Source: Microcoleus sp. FACHB-68 (GTDB lineage: Bacteria > Cyanobacteriota > Cyanobacteriia > Cyanobacteriales > Oscillatoriaceae). Taken from it: a DNA stretch of 64,000 bases. How positions within the stretch are numbered: the stretch's first letter is position 1; each line of letters opens with the position of its first letter. The stretch lies in NCBI RefSeq assembly GCF_014695715.1, contig NZ_JACJOT010000008.1, positions 62,001 to 126,000 of the forward strand. The letters are read 5' to 3'. The position numbers were made by a program, and so were the translations under genes. Shown here piece by piece: positions 1-9,755 of the stretch. The notes under the pieces were generated by a model, which did not search any database, was not told the DNA's origin, and saw only the letters and a list, made by a program, of their open reading frames with translations.

Positions 1-2
1 CA

Positions 3-644
3 GGAAACGGCTTAAGAAAACCAATGAAGGACGCTCATAATAGTGCTTCTGAGTATTTGGAAGCTTTTGATTCTCTCTATGCCAGTATCCGTTTTCTGTT
101 TGACAATCAACCAGTCCGTTCCTTGGCTGTTTGCTCGGCTGAAGCTGGGGATGGTAAGTCTATGATCGCTTTACAGCTAGCTCAGACGGCAGCAGCAATG
201 GGACAGCGAGTTCTTTTGGTAGATGCTGATTTACGCCGGCCTCAGCTTCACGAGTGGTTGAATTTACCCAATAGCAAGGGACTTAGTGAACTGCTTGACA
301 GCGAACTTGCTCCAAACAGCTGTGTCCAGCGCTCAACCCTAGCAGAAAATCTTTTTGTGCTGACTGCCGGCCAACCATTACCAGAATCTACCAGATTGCT
401 GGCATCCGCTCAGATGCAATACTTAGTGAAGGAATTTCAAACAACTTTTGATTTAGTAGTCTACGATACTTCTCATCTTCTTAACCTGATGGACGCTAAT
501 TTCCTGGCTGCCCATACAGATGGAATTTTAATGGTGGTGGCACTTCGCAAAACCAAGCAGTCTGCAGTTAAAGAAGTTTTAGACCAAATAAACGTTTTTG
601 GATTACCCACCTTAGGTACTGTCGTGAATCACGTGCAGGCTTAG
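3..644 (+). CDS. BY-kinase/CpsD-like ATPase domain, 5'-truncated by window edge
   Basis: The frame is open to the left edge, so this is the C-terminal part of a longer protein, probably a Wzc/CpsD-type polysaccharide co-polymerase with a bacterial tyrosine kinase domain. Visible motifs are Walker A (SAEAGDGKS), Walker A' (VLLVDADLRRP) and a Walker B-like strand (FDLVVYDT). It ends shortly after the fold without a Tyr-rich tail. Such proteins control chain length and export of exopolysaccharide at the inner membrane. The glycosyltransferases that follow at 1441 and 2806 fit a surface polysaccharide locus. The internal Met at 24 is unlikely to be the true start. Confidence 0.8.
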   Translation, partial: GNGLRKPMKDAHNSASEYLEAFDSLYASIRFLFDNQPVRSLAVCSAEAGDGKSMIALQLAQTAAAMGQRVLLVDADLRRPQLHEWLNLPNSKGLSELLDSELAPNSCVQRSTLAENLFVLTAGQPLPESTRLLASAQMQYLVKEFQTTFDLVVYDTSHLLNLMDANFLAAHTDGILMVVALRKTKQSAVKEVLDQINVFGLPTLGTVVNHVQA

Positions 645-1440
645 TAAAATCAGAGCTATTTTATTGACAATATTGGGTTTATTTCAGCCCTCACCAGCAT
701 TTCAGCGTTTGAGAAGCTCGGGGCTTAGCTGATGCCGTTCTAGCAACCGTGATGCCGGCACAAGCCAAGGACAAGGTGCGAGGAACTGGCTGACGTGCTA
801 GGCATTGAGGGGATATTACCCATGCATAGCCATGCAGCGCTCTTCATAACAGTTGCTTCATTCCTGCTGTTTTTACAGCAGTAGGTGCGTTCGGCAAAAT
901 ATTCTGCCAATTTGGCAACATCCCATTGTCTCGTCAAGCCAGAATAGAGTGAGGACAGCGCCGATTCACCTGAAACAAACTTGTTCTAGGGGAACTGGCC
1001 TGATTAACTGACTGAAACAGAGGGCAAGGCTGCGCCAAACTAAAGTTCTCGGTGCTTGAGGAGGCAAAATTGTGAAAGCTTTAACCCTTAACAATAGCAC
1101 TCTTAGAGGTTCTAGTTAACTTAAGCTGAGTGTAAGCAAGGTTGTTAAAGTTTTCTCTACCAAAAAGCATATTTTCTTGAAATTTTCATGCAGTCTTCAC
1201 ATTTCTTTGCTAAATTCAGATTAAACTAGGGTTTATACACAGGATGTGGGTGTAGGAGGGTTAGATGATAAAAACTTATGACCATAACAATTAAAGTGGC
1301 TATGCACCCCAAAGATAACCTGTTTGGGGCGGTTCCGTTACAGCTCGCAATTTTTAGTCACTGAAAGCTAGAAATACTTGGTTGGATCGCTGTAATTGAT
1401 TTTTTAGAAGTTTCGTCAGTTAATTAAAGAGAGGTCACAA
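645..1440. other. intergenic, no gene recognised
   Basis: About 800 bases with no convincing coding frame. Short ORFs here lack recognisable protein character. It includes a copy of the recurring intergenic word ggcaaggctgcgcc near 1023, and AT-rich sequence from 1130 that probably holds the promoter of the downstream glycosyltransferase. Confidence 0.5.
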
Positions 1441-2673
1441 ATGAAAAAAGTAAATATTCTCAATGTTTTCATTGATAACCTATCGATGTCCGAGCTACTA
1501 AAAGCACTCGATGTATCTGGGGGTGTGGTATTTACGCCTAATGTCGATCACTTGATTAAGTTACAAAAAAATTATGACTTTAACAAGGCGTACAGTATCG
1601 CTAACTACAAAGTTTGCGATAGTAAGGTTTTAATGTATGCTTCAAAATTTTTAGGAAGTCCCCTTAAAGAAAAAATTTCCGGTTCAGATTTGTTCCCAGC
1701 TTTCTATGAATATCATAAGAACAATGAAAGCATTAAAATATTCTTGTTAGGGGCGGCTGAAGGTGTAGCCCGGAAAGCCCAAGAAAAAATTAATCGGAAA
1801 GTTGGGAGAGAAATTGTAGTTGGTTCGTACTCTCCACCTTTTGGGTTTGAAAACGACGAACGAGAAGCTCAGAATATAATTGAGCGGATTAATGAATCGG
1901 GAGCGACGGTACTGGCAATTGGAGTCGGTGCGCCAAAACAGGAAAAATGGCTTTTACAATACAAGGAAAAGCTAAAAAACATCAAAATATTCTTGGCGAT
2001 CGGTGCCACGATTGACTTTGAAGCCGGCCACAAACCCAGATCGCCAAAATGGATGAGTGAGTTGGGAATAGAGTGGCTGTTTAGACTTCAGTCTGAGCCA
2101 CAGCGGCTATGGAAAAGATATCTATTAGAGGATACGGCTTTCTTCTGGCTGATCTTAAAGCAGAAGCTTAATCTCTACCGCGCTCCCCTGGCAACGCATG
2201 ATGCGGGTGTGAAGCAAGTAACACCAAAAGCTCAAAACTTAAAACCCATCGGTCAGCTTTTGCAACAGGCAAACTTGCTCTCACCAGATCAGGTGGCAAC
2301 AGTCCTCCAAGAGCAGGCTAAGCAAAAACACCACCAGCGGTTTGGGGAAATCCTGGTGCGCCTAGGATGGCTTAACCCAAAAACGGTTGACTTTTTTGCC
2401 GAAGAATTGCCAAAGTTGACGACGACTAGCTACAGACAGCCGTTAGGTCAGTATCTCAAATCTGCCGGCTTGTTAAATGACGCTCAAATTAACACCATCC
2501 TCAAATACCAAGCCCAAACAGGGTTGCGTTTTGGAGAAATCGCTGTCAGCCAAGGGTGGGTTAAGCAAGAAACTATCAATTTTTTACTGCATTACATTTC
2601 TCCTAACCAAATGTTAGTGCCGGTAGAAGCATCGGGAAATTCAACTCACCGCCAAGTGGTACAAAGTTATTAA
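1441..2673 (+). CDS. WecG/TagA/CpsF glycosyltransferase (GT26) fused to tandem C-terminal repeats
   Basis: Residues about 1-245 form a GT26 enzyme, which transfers a sugar (typically N-acetylmannosaminuronate or N-acetylmannosamine) to a lipid-linked intermediate at the cytoplasmic membrane face. Family motifs are visible: TPNVDH near the N-terminus, IGVGAPKQEKW, GATIDFEAGHKPRSPKWM and EWLFRLQSEPQRLWKRYL. Residues about 270-395 hold two copies of a 60-residue unit of the type LGQYLKSAGLLNDAQ then LRFGEIAVSQGWV. This resembles the N-terminal module of GspE/MshE-type ATPases, which cyanobacteria attach to many proteins. The GT26 family is usually about 250 residues, so this 410-residue protein is a fusion. 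Start is ATG after gagagg. Confidence 0.85.
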   Translation: MKKVNILNVFIDNLSMSELLKALDVSGGVVFTPNVDHLIKLQKNYDFNKAYSIANYKVCDSKVLMYASKFLGSPLKEKISGSDLFPAFYEYHKNNESIKIFLLGAAEGVARKAQEKINRKVGREIVVGSYSPPFGFENDEREAQNIIERINESGATVLAIGVGAPKQEKWLLQYKEKLKNIKIFLAIGATIDFEAGHKPRSPKWMSELGIEWLFRLQSEPQRLWKRYLLEDTAFFWLILKQKLNLYRAPLATHDAGVKQVTPKAQNLKPIGQLLQQANLLSPDQVATVLQEQAKQKHHQRFGEILVRLGWLNPKTVDFFAEELPKLTTTSYRQPLGQYLKSAGLLNDAQINTILKYQAQTGLRFGEIAVSQGWVKQETINFLLHYISPNQMLVPVEASGNSTHRQVVQSY

Positions 2674-2805
2674 ACACATCTTTAGAAGGTGAAAGCAAAT
2701 ATTGAGTGTCTGATTTAGCAGAACCATTATTTGCTTAACCCTTCGTAAAGAGCGAACCTGAGCAAAGTTAAATCAGCGTAGCAAAGTTTTGTCACCCATT
2801 AATCA

Positions 2806-4011
2806 GTGAGCTTACTTCTTGACATTTTTTTGTTAGTAATTGCGCTCGGACTTCTCGTGCCGGTCGCAGTTCTTTTTATTGAATGCTGTGCAGCCTTACT
2901 GCCGATTCGCTCCGAATCAAACAGTGGTGAAATTCCTAGACCCTGCATTGCTGTTTTGATCCCCGCTCACAATGAAGCCTCTGGAATTGGCGAAACTTTA
3001 AAGACGATATTGCCACAGCTAACCGAGCGCGACCGCTTAATCGTTATTGCTGATAATTGTAATGATGAAACAGCACTCATTGCGCGTAGCTTTGGCGCAA
3101 CCGTCCTCGAACGAAAAGATGCTGAACGAAGAGGCAAAGGGTACGCCTTAGATTATGGCTTGGGGTTGATTGAGCAAGACCCGCCTGAAGTGGTTGTTTT
3201 AGTCGATGCCGATTGTATCGTTCATACCGGCACAATTGATAGAATTGCCCGACTTGCTGCTGCAAAGGGGCAGCCGGTGCAAGCAACTTACCTGATGGAA
3301 CAGCCGGCCAACCCAAAACCCAAAGATGCAGTTTCAGCACTAGCATTTACAGTTAAAAATCTCGTTCGTCCCAGTGGATTGAGCCGGCTAGGGCTGCCTT
3401 GCTTGCTAACAGGTACAGGGATGGCATTCCCGTGGTCAATCATTCGCGAAGCCCCTTTAGCGAGTGGCAATATTGTTGAGGATATGCAACTTGCTTTAGA
3501 CTTAGCAATAGCCGGCCACCCAGCAGTATTTTGTGGCGAGGCGAGAGTTACAGGGCTTCTACCCCAGCAAGAGCAAGCAGCCACAAGTCAGAGAACGAGA
3601 TGGGAACACGGTCATTTGCAGACCCTGCTAACACAAGTTCCCCGACTGTTAAAAGCCTCAATTCAGCAAACACGTTTCGATCTTTTATCAATCGCTTTAG
3701 ATTTATTCGTCCCCCCGCTTTCCCTGTTAGTCATGCTGTGGGGTGCTGCTACGGGAGGCGCATTACTAGCAGCAACCTTGGGATTTTCATCGGTTCCCGC
3801 GATTATTTTAGCCTCACAAGGGCTACTCATTTTTATCTCAATATTCGGCGCGTGGGCAAAATTCGGGCGTGCAGACTTACCTATCCAGACACTTTTAGCC
3901 GTCCCGTTTTACATTCTTTGGAAAATCCCACTTTATTTCGCTTTTCTGATTCGGCCTCAAACAAAATGGGTTCGCACAGAACGAGATTCAGTGAACGCAC
4001 CAAAACCTTAA
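2806..4011 (+). CDS. membrane glycosyltransferase family 2
   Basis: A 401-residue processive-type GT2. It has an N-terminal membrane segment (residues 3-30), a GT-A core with VLIPAHNEA, the acidic motif VLVDADC, the acceptor-region motif VEDMQLALDLA and a QRTRWEHG motif, then hydrophobic segments after residue 290. It starts with GTG. This architecture uses a nucleotide sugar at the cytoplasmic face and extends or attaches sugars for exopolysaccharide. The position next to GT26 and the BY-kinase domain supports a polysaccharide role. Substrate cannot be read from sequence. Confidence 0.8.
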   Translation: MSLLLDIFLLVIALGLLVPVAVLFIECCAALLPIRSESNSGEIPRPCIAVLIPAHNEASGIGETLKTILPQLTERDRLIVIADNCNDETALIARSFGATVLERKDAERRGKGYALDYGLGLIEQDPPEVVVLVDADCIVHTGTIDRIARLAAAKGQPVQATYLMEQPANPKPKDAVSALAFTVKNLVRPSGLSRLGLPCLLTGTGMAFPWSIIREAPLASGNIVEDMQLALDLAIAGHPAVFCGEARVTGLLPQQEQAATSQRTRWEHGHLQTLLTQVPRLLKASIQQTRFDLLSIALDLFVPPLSLLVMLWGAATGGALLAATLGFSSVPAIILASQGLLIFISIFGAWAKFGRADLPIQTLLAVPFYILWKIPLYFAFLIRPQTKWVRTERDSVNAPKP

Positions 4012-4357
4012 ACAGCTTTCCCACGTCAACCCTTAACTCAACATCTCATTCTATTTCCAACTATCAACAGATCCCTGACTGCCACCCTTAACCCATCTGC
4101 GTTTATCTGCGGTTAAAAACCTTAGCTTCAACATCTCACCCTATTTCCAACTACCCGCAGATCCCTGACCGCCACCCTTAACCGATCTGTGTATGCCTAT
4201 GCCTATGCCTATGCCTATGCCTTCGGCACGCTACGCTTAACGGTAGGCTACGCTATCATCTGTGGTTGAAAAACACATTCTTGTTCCTCAAACGCACCAA
4301 AAACAAAAGTGAAGAGTGAACTAAAAACCAGCCCACTCTTCACTTCAAAAGTTAAAC
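4012..4357. repeat. intergenic tandem repeats (about 95-bp unit twice, plus TATGCC hexamer run)
   Basis: Two imperfect copies of a unit containing tatttccaacta, cagatccctgac and gccacccttaacc start near 4035 and 4130. They are followed by five hexamers tatgcc (about 4194-4223) and an inverted motif rich in ggctacgc near 4225-4257. The word catctgcgtttatctgcggt recurs at 4095 and 33166, so part of this is a dispersed repeat. No gene is seen. Confidence 0.7.
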
Positions 4358-5908
4358 TCACACCTTGCCTTGATGCACCGTCTTCACCCATTTCAGGCGC
4401 TTAGGACGCACCGAAATCCGGGCAGTGACACTAGCCATCACAACGATCCAGTGGAACATATATAACATCCCGCGCAGCGTTTGCAACAGCGTGACAAAAA
4501 AGGAAGAAGAATGAAGCGATAAATTCTTCTGAGAAAGCAAAGAAGGAGAGTGAATTTGAGACTCATCCTTCAGAGTTCCTAATTTATCCCGCCCCAGACG
4601 GATACGCTTGATGCCGGTAAACATCGCCACCACAGACATCACGAGCATCACAGCACTAATTGGACTGTACACCGGCATCCGTTTAAGCGCCAGCGCCATC
4701 AAACTGTCTGGCACCGCCGCGATCGGCAAGAAATACTGGATAATCCAGAACATAAACATATCCCAAGTTTTCCGAAAACCCATGCGGTTGCGGAAAATCA
4801 GTGGCCAGTAGTCGAGATAGCGCTGGTAGCCCCCTTCTGCCCAGCGGTTACGCTGATGCCATAGCGCCCAGGGATGAGTCACGCCTTCCTCATCCACCGG
4901 CACCAAGGTAAATTCAATGTCCCACCCTTCCAGGTGCAGGCGCACGGTTAAATCCAGATCATCCGTGATCGTCAGTTCATTAAAGCCGCCGCAGCCTTCT
5001 AAAGCAGACCGGCGAATAAACTGGCCATTACCCCGAAGTTCTCCAACACCACCGATAGCTATGCGCTGCTGCTGAAAGTAAGAGTCTAAAGCCATCTCAG
5101 CCGCTTGGCCACGAGTCCAGAAATTAACATCCGTGTTGGCAATAGCTTTTTGCATCTGCACCGCCCCCACTTCTTCGCGTTCAAACAGTGGCAGCACCCG
5201 ACGCAGCATATCCGGACTAACGTGGGCGTCAGCATCAAAAACAGCCAAAATTTCGCCACGGGTAAGCGGTAAGACTTGATTTAAAGCCCCAGATTTACCC
5301 CCGCCGGCACCGGCAGCCCGATGGAACACTTTAAGCTGTTCGTATTCAGTTTCCAGTCGATCTAACAGCTCTGGCGTGCGATCTGTGCTGTGATCATCAA
5401 TAACCCAAAGCTCGTAACGGTCTGCTGGGTAGTCAAGATCACACAGCGTCTTCACTAACTGGGCAATGACCGCCTCCTCATTTTTGGCCGCCACTAATAA
5501 AGAGACAGACGGCCAATTATCTCGGCTGTCATCTGACAGCGGTTCAGGGGTTTCACCGGGCTTGGTTCGCAAGACACGCACCCCATGAATCACCATCGCC
5601 CCTGTAAAACCCAGCACCAGCCAGGTGCCCCAAGACAGTAAATGGAGAGCGATCGTACCGCTCCAGACAATCGTTAAGACAACAGCCGCCTTGCGTCTGC
5701 GACCCTCAGAGAACTGCCCTGTTTTGAGTTCTGAGTCTTGTGTGGGTTCAGCAGCAGAGGAGGATTCGGGCACAGGTGAAAAATTTCCCGCCCCTGTGCT
5801 CACTCGCTCCTCTGCTTCCCTACGCAAGAGTTCTGCCTCAGATGGATCAGCAAGATCAGACCACAGCTCGCTGTAAGAATCGTTTTCGGGCCACGAATTC
5901 GCCGGCAT
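4358..5908 (-). CDS. mgdA: GT2 glycosyltransferase, probable monoglucosyldiacylglycerol synthase
   Basis: A 516-residue GT2 with a 70-residue acidic N-terminal extension, two membrane segments (about 75-110), the nucleotide-sugar core (SLLVAAKNEEAV, VIDDHST, VFDADAH), TITDDLDL, QRNRWAEGGYQRYL and C-terminal membrane helices. This motif set and layout match what I recall of the cyanobacterial enzymes that glucosylate diacylglycerol as the first step of galactolipid synthesis (Synechocystis Sll1377 family). It acts at the membrane on UDP-glucose. The start overlaps the end of the upstream radical SAM gene by 53 bases, implying co-transcription. Another GT2 specificity is possible. Confidence 0.7.
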   Translation of the reverse strand: MPANSWPENDSYSELWSDLADPSEAELLRREAEERVSTGAGNFSPVPESSSAAEPTQDSELKTGQFSEGRRRKAAVVLTIVWSGTIALHLLSWGTWLVLGFTGAMVIHGVRVLRTKPGETPEPLSDDSRDNWPSVSLLVAAKNEEAVIAQLVKTLCDLDYPADRYELWVIDDHSTDRTPELLDRLETEYEQLKVFHRAAGAGGGKSGALNQVLPLTRGEILAVFDADAHVSPDMLRRVLPLFEREEVGAVQMQKAIANTDVNFWTRGQAAEMALDSYFQQQRIAIGGVGELRGNGQFIRRSALEGCGGFNELTITDDLDLTVRLHLEGWDIEFTLVPVDEEGVTHPWALWHQRNRWAEGGYQRYLDYWPLIFRNRMGFRKTWDMFMFWIIQYFLPIAAVPDSLMALALKRMPVYSPISAVMLVMSVVAMFTGIKRIRLGRDKLGTLKDESQIHSPSLLSQKNLSLHSSSFFVTLLQTLRGMLYMFHWIVVMASVTARISVRPKRLKWVKTVHQGKV

Positions 5909-6836
5909 AGGTTATTTGATTCAAAAACCAATATTTGTCAACACCCTTAAAGAAACTGGGGATCAAGTAACACCATACCGTACAACCTTCGCACACGGAT
6001 AACTTCCCTTGAGAAACGCGGAATTTTTCCACTTCTTCTGACTCTCGGTAGAGTTCATACAGCTTTCCATCAATGGGAACGCCGGCTTGGGCAAAGTGGT
6101 AACAGGGTAACAACAGCTTGTTATCTGGCGAAATAGCAATTACAGCTTCCACCGCTTTGCAGCGAGGATTGTTAGTGTCGTTGCCCCCAGCTTCAATGAA
6201 AGCTAATGCAGCCTTATTGTAGCCAAGATTGCTGTACTTCTTGCCTGCTGCTTCAATGGCAGCCACCATATCTGGGGTAGGGTTTTTCTTGGAGTTGTAG
6301 TTGTCGTGGGCGGTGAAAGCAGGGTTGAGCCACACTCGAACATTTAACTGTTGGCCGAGTTCTGCGACTTCTCCCAGGCGATTGTAGTTTTGGGCAGTGA
6401 CGGTATGGTTGAGCACGGGATACTCACCCAGAGAAATGGCGATTTTGACTGATTCTACTAAGGTGTCAAAAATCTTTACGCCCCGTGATTGGTCGTGCGT
6501 TTCTGCATCTCCACCATCTAGAGAGAAATTTAAGAAATCTACTAAACCCTGAATTTCTTTGGCTTTTTTGGGATAAAGGATGGTGTTCGTGGTCATGCTG
6601 GTCACGAAACCCTGTTTTTTGGCTTCCGTGTAAATCTGGCCAACATCTTGGCGCAGCAGAGGTTCGCCGCCGGTGAAATCCACATATTTAACGCCTAAGC
6701 GCCGCAAATCTTTTAAATTTTGCTGAATAGTGGCAAAATCGGCTTCGTTGTTGGCTTCTAGCGCCCAAATGTTGCAAAAGTGACAACGGGCGTTGCAGCG
6801 ATATGTTAGGTAGTAATTGGCTACGAGTGGGGCCAT
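5856..6836 (-). CDS. radical SAM protein
   Basis: A 326-residue radical SAM enzyme. The cluster motif is near the N-terminus (CNARCHFC), followed by GGEPLL for SAM binding. A second Cys cluster sits at the C-terminus (CEGCTVWC), suggesting an auxiliary iron-sulfur site. The reaction is unknown. Its stop lies inside the start of the lipid glycosyltransferase-like gene at 5908, so the two are probably one operon. The ATG start is at the end of the open frame and lies close to an aggaacct stretch. Confidence 0.8.
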   Translation of the reverse strand: MAPLVANYYLTYRCNARCHFCNIWALEANNEADFATIQQNLKDLRRLGVKYVDFTGGEPLLRQDVGQIYTEAKKQGFVTSMTTNTILYPKKAKEIQGLVDFLNFSLDGGDAETHDQSRGVKIFDTLVESVKIAISLGEYPVLNHTVTAQNYNRLGEVAELGQQLNVRVWLNPAFTAHDNYNSKKNPTPDMVAAIEAAGKKYSNLGYNKAALAFIEAGGNDTNNPRCKAVEAVIAISPDNKLLLPCYHFAQAGVPIDGKLYELYRESEEVEKFRVSQGKLSVCEGCTVWCYLIPSFFKGVDKYWFLNQITYAGEFVARKRFLQRAVV

Positions 6837-7084
6837 AGGTTCCTATCGTTTTGTTGCGTACTGTTAACCAATGAGGGGTTTGGGGAGTTATCGCCCCGCG
6901 CTTACCCGAAAAAGTCAGCGCCCTTGATATATGATGAACGCCTCAAGGCCGGGTGAGGGGTAAGTGTGCCCGAACACTGCCAATATCTTACGCTACTCAT
7001 CCAAAATCTTTGTTATATTCATTGGGATTATTGCCTTAAGCAATAAAGCATAAAATTATTAAGGCTGAGGCAGGCTGTCAAAGA

Positions 7085-7392
7085 CCGCATTTAGCCTAAC
7101 GAGTAAGAACACTACATTCGCTCATAGCTTTGGCTGTGCTCGTTGGAATTATGCGCTAAATCAGTTCATTGAACTTTACAAAAAGACAGACAAGGCACTT
7201 GGGCAATCTCCTCTCAACCCATTGCTGTCAGGGCTGAAAAGAAAGTATAAATGCTGGCGCGAGTGCTACAGTCAGATATTTCAAGCAACCATACTCAACT
7301 TGACACCGGCTTGCCAAAACTTTTTTGAAAAACGAAGGCGAGAAAAGAAGCCCGTACTGTATGCGATTTGGGTTGTTCACACTTTTTCATGA
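7085..7392 (+). pseudogene. tnpB: tnpB (IS200/IS605 family) N-terminal remnant
   Basis: Translating from about 7128 gives FGCARWNYALNQF, then KYKCWRECYSQI and LTPACQNFFEKRRRE. These correspond to the N-terminal region of TnpB proteins (GC.R..WN.AL and the conserved NL..A..NFF). The frame ends at a TGA at 7390. Upstream, a broken frame still reads like the family's IYPN.EQ stretch but has stop codons. The rest of TnpB, including the RuvC domain, is missing. No transposon ends are evident. Confidence 0.7.
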
Positions 7393-7700
7393 AAATTGAG
7401 GCGGCGTTGAAAAACAGTCAACATTTATATTAATTGGAAAAAAGCAGTCGGGTTGGTTGCCGATGGCCGGCTTTTTCGCCTGAGCTAAGGCTAAGATCGG
7501 TTGACGGTAAGGGTGAGAGAGGTGGAGGGGCAACCCTAAATCCGATCTGAACGGGTAGCCGCTACTGAGGCTGAATGCAAACAAAACGGTGCGCTTGCCC
7601 AGTCGTGATCCCTTAACTCTGCCGGCGCTGATAGTGCCGGCAGCGAACTCGCACAATTGCCCTACTGTAAAGAATTCAGGGAAAGGAAACACAGAAAAAT
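7393..7700. other. intergenic with GC-rich inverted repeat
   Basis: No gene is seen. An inverted repeat ctgccggc/gccggcag at about 7619-7643 could form a hairpin upstream of the ebsA-like gene. Confidence 0.45.
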
Positions 7701-8099
7701 ATGAGTATATCGGTAATTGATCAACTTCAGCCGGCAGATAACCGGCAATACAGTCTCTATGTGCCCTACTACCAAGGCAACAAGCGCAATGTTCTGCCCC
7801 TGGCAATTAGCCTGTATATGCGGGGAAATTTGGAAGGGGCGCGAAAAATAGAGGGCGGTGAGAATATTCCGTTTGTGGCGACTTGGAATGTTTCGACGAT
7901 TCCTGCGGATCTGACAAATTGCCGGATGCAGTTTGATACCAAGGGGGAGCAACTGAGTTATGTGGTGACGATGGCCAATTTTGAGTTTATCGATTTTTTA
8001 ATCGATATGATCGTCAATTACAAGCGTTCTGAAAAAAATTCACGATTGGTGGATTTTTCAACAGGATTTTACCGCAAACTGCTGCGCCGGGATGAATGA
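7701..8099 (+). CDS. ebsA: EbsA-like cyanobacterial protein
   Basis: A 132-residue protein with a conserved centre (PLAISLYMRGNLEGARKIEG, PFVATWNVSTIPADLTNC) and a C-terminal IDFLIDMIVNYKRSEK. From memory this matches the cyanobacteria-specific EbsA family, linked to type IV pilus assembly and biofilm self-suppression in Synechococcus. No signal peptide or membrane helix is seen. It stands alone between intergenic regions. ATG start is preceded by gaaaggaaa. Assignment is from remembered family features only. Confidence 0.6.
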   Translation: MSISVIDQLQPADNRQYSLYVPYYQGNKRNVLPLAISLYMRGNLEGARKIEGGENIPFVATWNVSTIPADLTNCRMQFDTKGEQLSYVVTMANFEFIDFLIDMIVNYKRSEKNSRLVDFSTGFYRKLLRRDE

Positions 8100-8526
8100 T
8101 CTTTTGGTCAAAGAACCTTTGTTGGGGTGAGTGGCGGCGGGAGGCGAGAACCTACGGATGACAAGGAAAGGAGACGCATAGGGGCGCTTGGGTGAACCTG
8201 TAGTCATTAGTGAGGGTAGAGCAAGAGGGGCTGAAAGAGGTACACAAATCGGTCATCTGATCCGGGAAGGAGAATGATCACCGGCAGTTGTTTTTTAATC
8301 GACTCTGACAGCGCTATACTTGCTATTCCCCTTTTTCTCGTTTCACTTTTGTGGGGAAAAGATTCTTTCGGCATTTTTTAAAAGTCTTGGAATAAAGCGC
8401 TGCTGGGAAAATACTGGCTTTTGAGTTGGGTTTTTCCCGTGCCGGTTGGGGCGCAGTTTGTAAAGAGTCTTTAAAATTGGGTAAAAGACCGGCCTACGTG
8501 TGGATTTTGAAATAAGGAGTTAGGAT
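8100..8526. other. intergenic region before DRTGG gene
   Basis: No gene is seen. G-rich sequence (8120-8280) is followed by AT-rich sequence with a T-run near 8292. The ribosome-binding site ataaggagttagg lies directly before the GTG at 8527. Confidence 0.4.
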
Positions 8527-9618
8527 GTGCCAAAAATTGCTAAGTATCTAGTGATTGGATCGACAGAAGCTTATAGTGGCAAGTCAGCAACGGTTGTGGG
8601 TATCGCCCATCAGTTGCAGCAAAAAGGAGTCGATATTGCTTACGGCAAACCGCTAGGAACCTGTCCTAGTGAGAATCAGGCAGATGGGATAGATGAGGAT
8701 GTGCGGTTTGTGGGGGAGACTCTGAACCTTTCCGGCAACCGGCTGCTATCTCCTCTGGTGTTTCTGGATGAGGAGACGATTACTAAACGCCTTCAAGGGG
8801 AAGATCGAACGAATTATTCAGAAGCACTGGCCCAATCGATGCAGGGTCCAGCGGGTTCTTTAGTTTTGCTGGAAGGTGCCGGCACAATGGATGAAGGCAT
8901 TTTGCTGAATTTGTCTTTGTTGCAAGTGTCGGAAAGACTGGACGCGTCGGTTCTATTGGTGACACGTTTCCGATCAGCCTTGACTGCTGGAATTGTTCTG
9001 GCGGCTAAACAGCGGTTGGGCGACCGGCTGGGAGGAGTGTTGCTCAATGATATTCCTCAGCAACAGATGGAGTTTGCGGAAACGCTGGTGCGCCCTTTTC
9101 TAGAGTCTCAGGGAGTGCCGGTGTTGGGGATGCTGCCCAGGAGTGCGCTGTTGCGAAGTGTGAGTGTGGCTGAGTTGACACACCGGCTGAAAGCAGAGGT
9201 ACTGTGCCGGCCTGATCGCTTGGATTTGATGGTAGAAAGTCTCAAGATTGGGGCGATGAATGTTAATTCCGCCATTAAGTATTTTTCTGAAGGGAGAAAT
9301 ATGGCGGTGGTAACGGGTGGAGATCGCAGTGATATTCAGATTGCGGCCCTAGACAGTTACACTCAATGTTTGATTTTAACCGGCTCGATGGCTCCCTCTC
9401 AAATCGTTTTGAACCGGGCTGAAGAAATGGAGGTGCCGGTGCTGTCGGTTGATTTGGATACCTTGACAACGGTGGAAATTATTGAACACGCTTTGGGCCA
9501 GGTGCGGCTTCAAGAGCCGGTGAAGGTAGAATACATCCGTCAAATGATGGCTGAGCATTTCGATATTGACCGCTTGCTGGCACGGCTGGGATTGGAGCCG
9601 GTGGCGGCGAGGAAGTAG
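8527..9618 (+). CDS. P-loop plus DRTGG-domain protein (phosphotransacetylase-family N-terminus)
   Basis: A 363-residue protein. The N-terminal half is a dethiobiotin-synthetase-like P-loop domain (GSTEAYSGKSATVVG; VLLEGAGTMDEG). The C-terminal half has the DRTGG-type fold with VTGGDRSDIQIAAL and LILTGSMAPSQ. The same two modules form the regulatory N-terminus of long bacterial phosphotransacetylases, but the catalytic PTA domain is absent, so a regulatory or nucleotide-sensing role is likely. Start is GTG with a good aaggag six to eight bases upstream. Confidence 0.75.
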   Translation: MPKIAKYLVIGSTEAYSGKSATVVGIAHQLQQKGVDIAYGKPLGTCPSENQADGIDEDVRFVGETLNLSGNRLLSPLVFLDEETITKRLQGEDRTNYSEALAQSMQGPAGSLVLLEGAGTMDEGILLNLSLLQVSERLDASVLLVTRFRSALTAGIVLAAKQRLGDRLGGVLLNDIPQQQMEFAETLVRPFLESQGVPVLGMLPRSALLRSVSVAELTHRLKAEVLCRPDRLDLMVESLKIGAMNVNSAIKYFSEGRNMAVVTGGDRSDIQIAALDSYTQCLILTGSMAPSQIVLNRAEEMEVPVLSVDLDTLTTVEIIEHALGQVRLQEPVKVEYIRQMMAEHFDIDRLLARLGLEPVAARK

Positions 9619-9755
9619 AACTCAGACGTTGACATCCTCCCACCGCTAACTCAAAGTAGCGAATATAGCGGGGGATGCCAAGGTGAATCGTCGCAAACAA
9701 GGGGCTATTACTTCCCTCACCCGCGCACCCCAATCTTCCCTACAGCACCGGCAGA

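Noticed and set aside
3077-3584. Minus-strand ORFs over the GT2 gene
   Set aside because: Shadow frames of a well-conserved glycosyltransferase.
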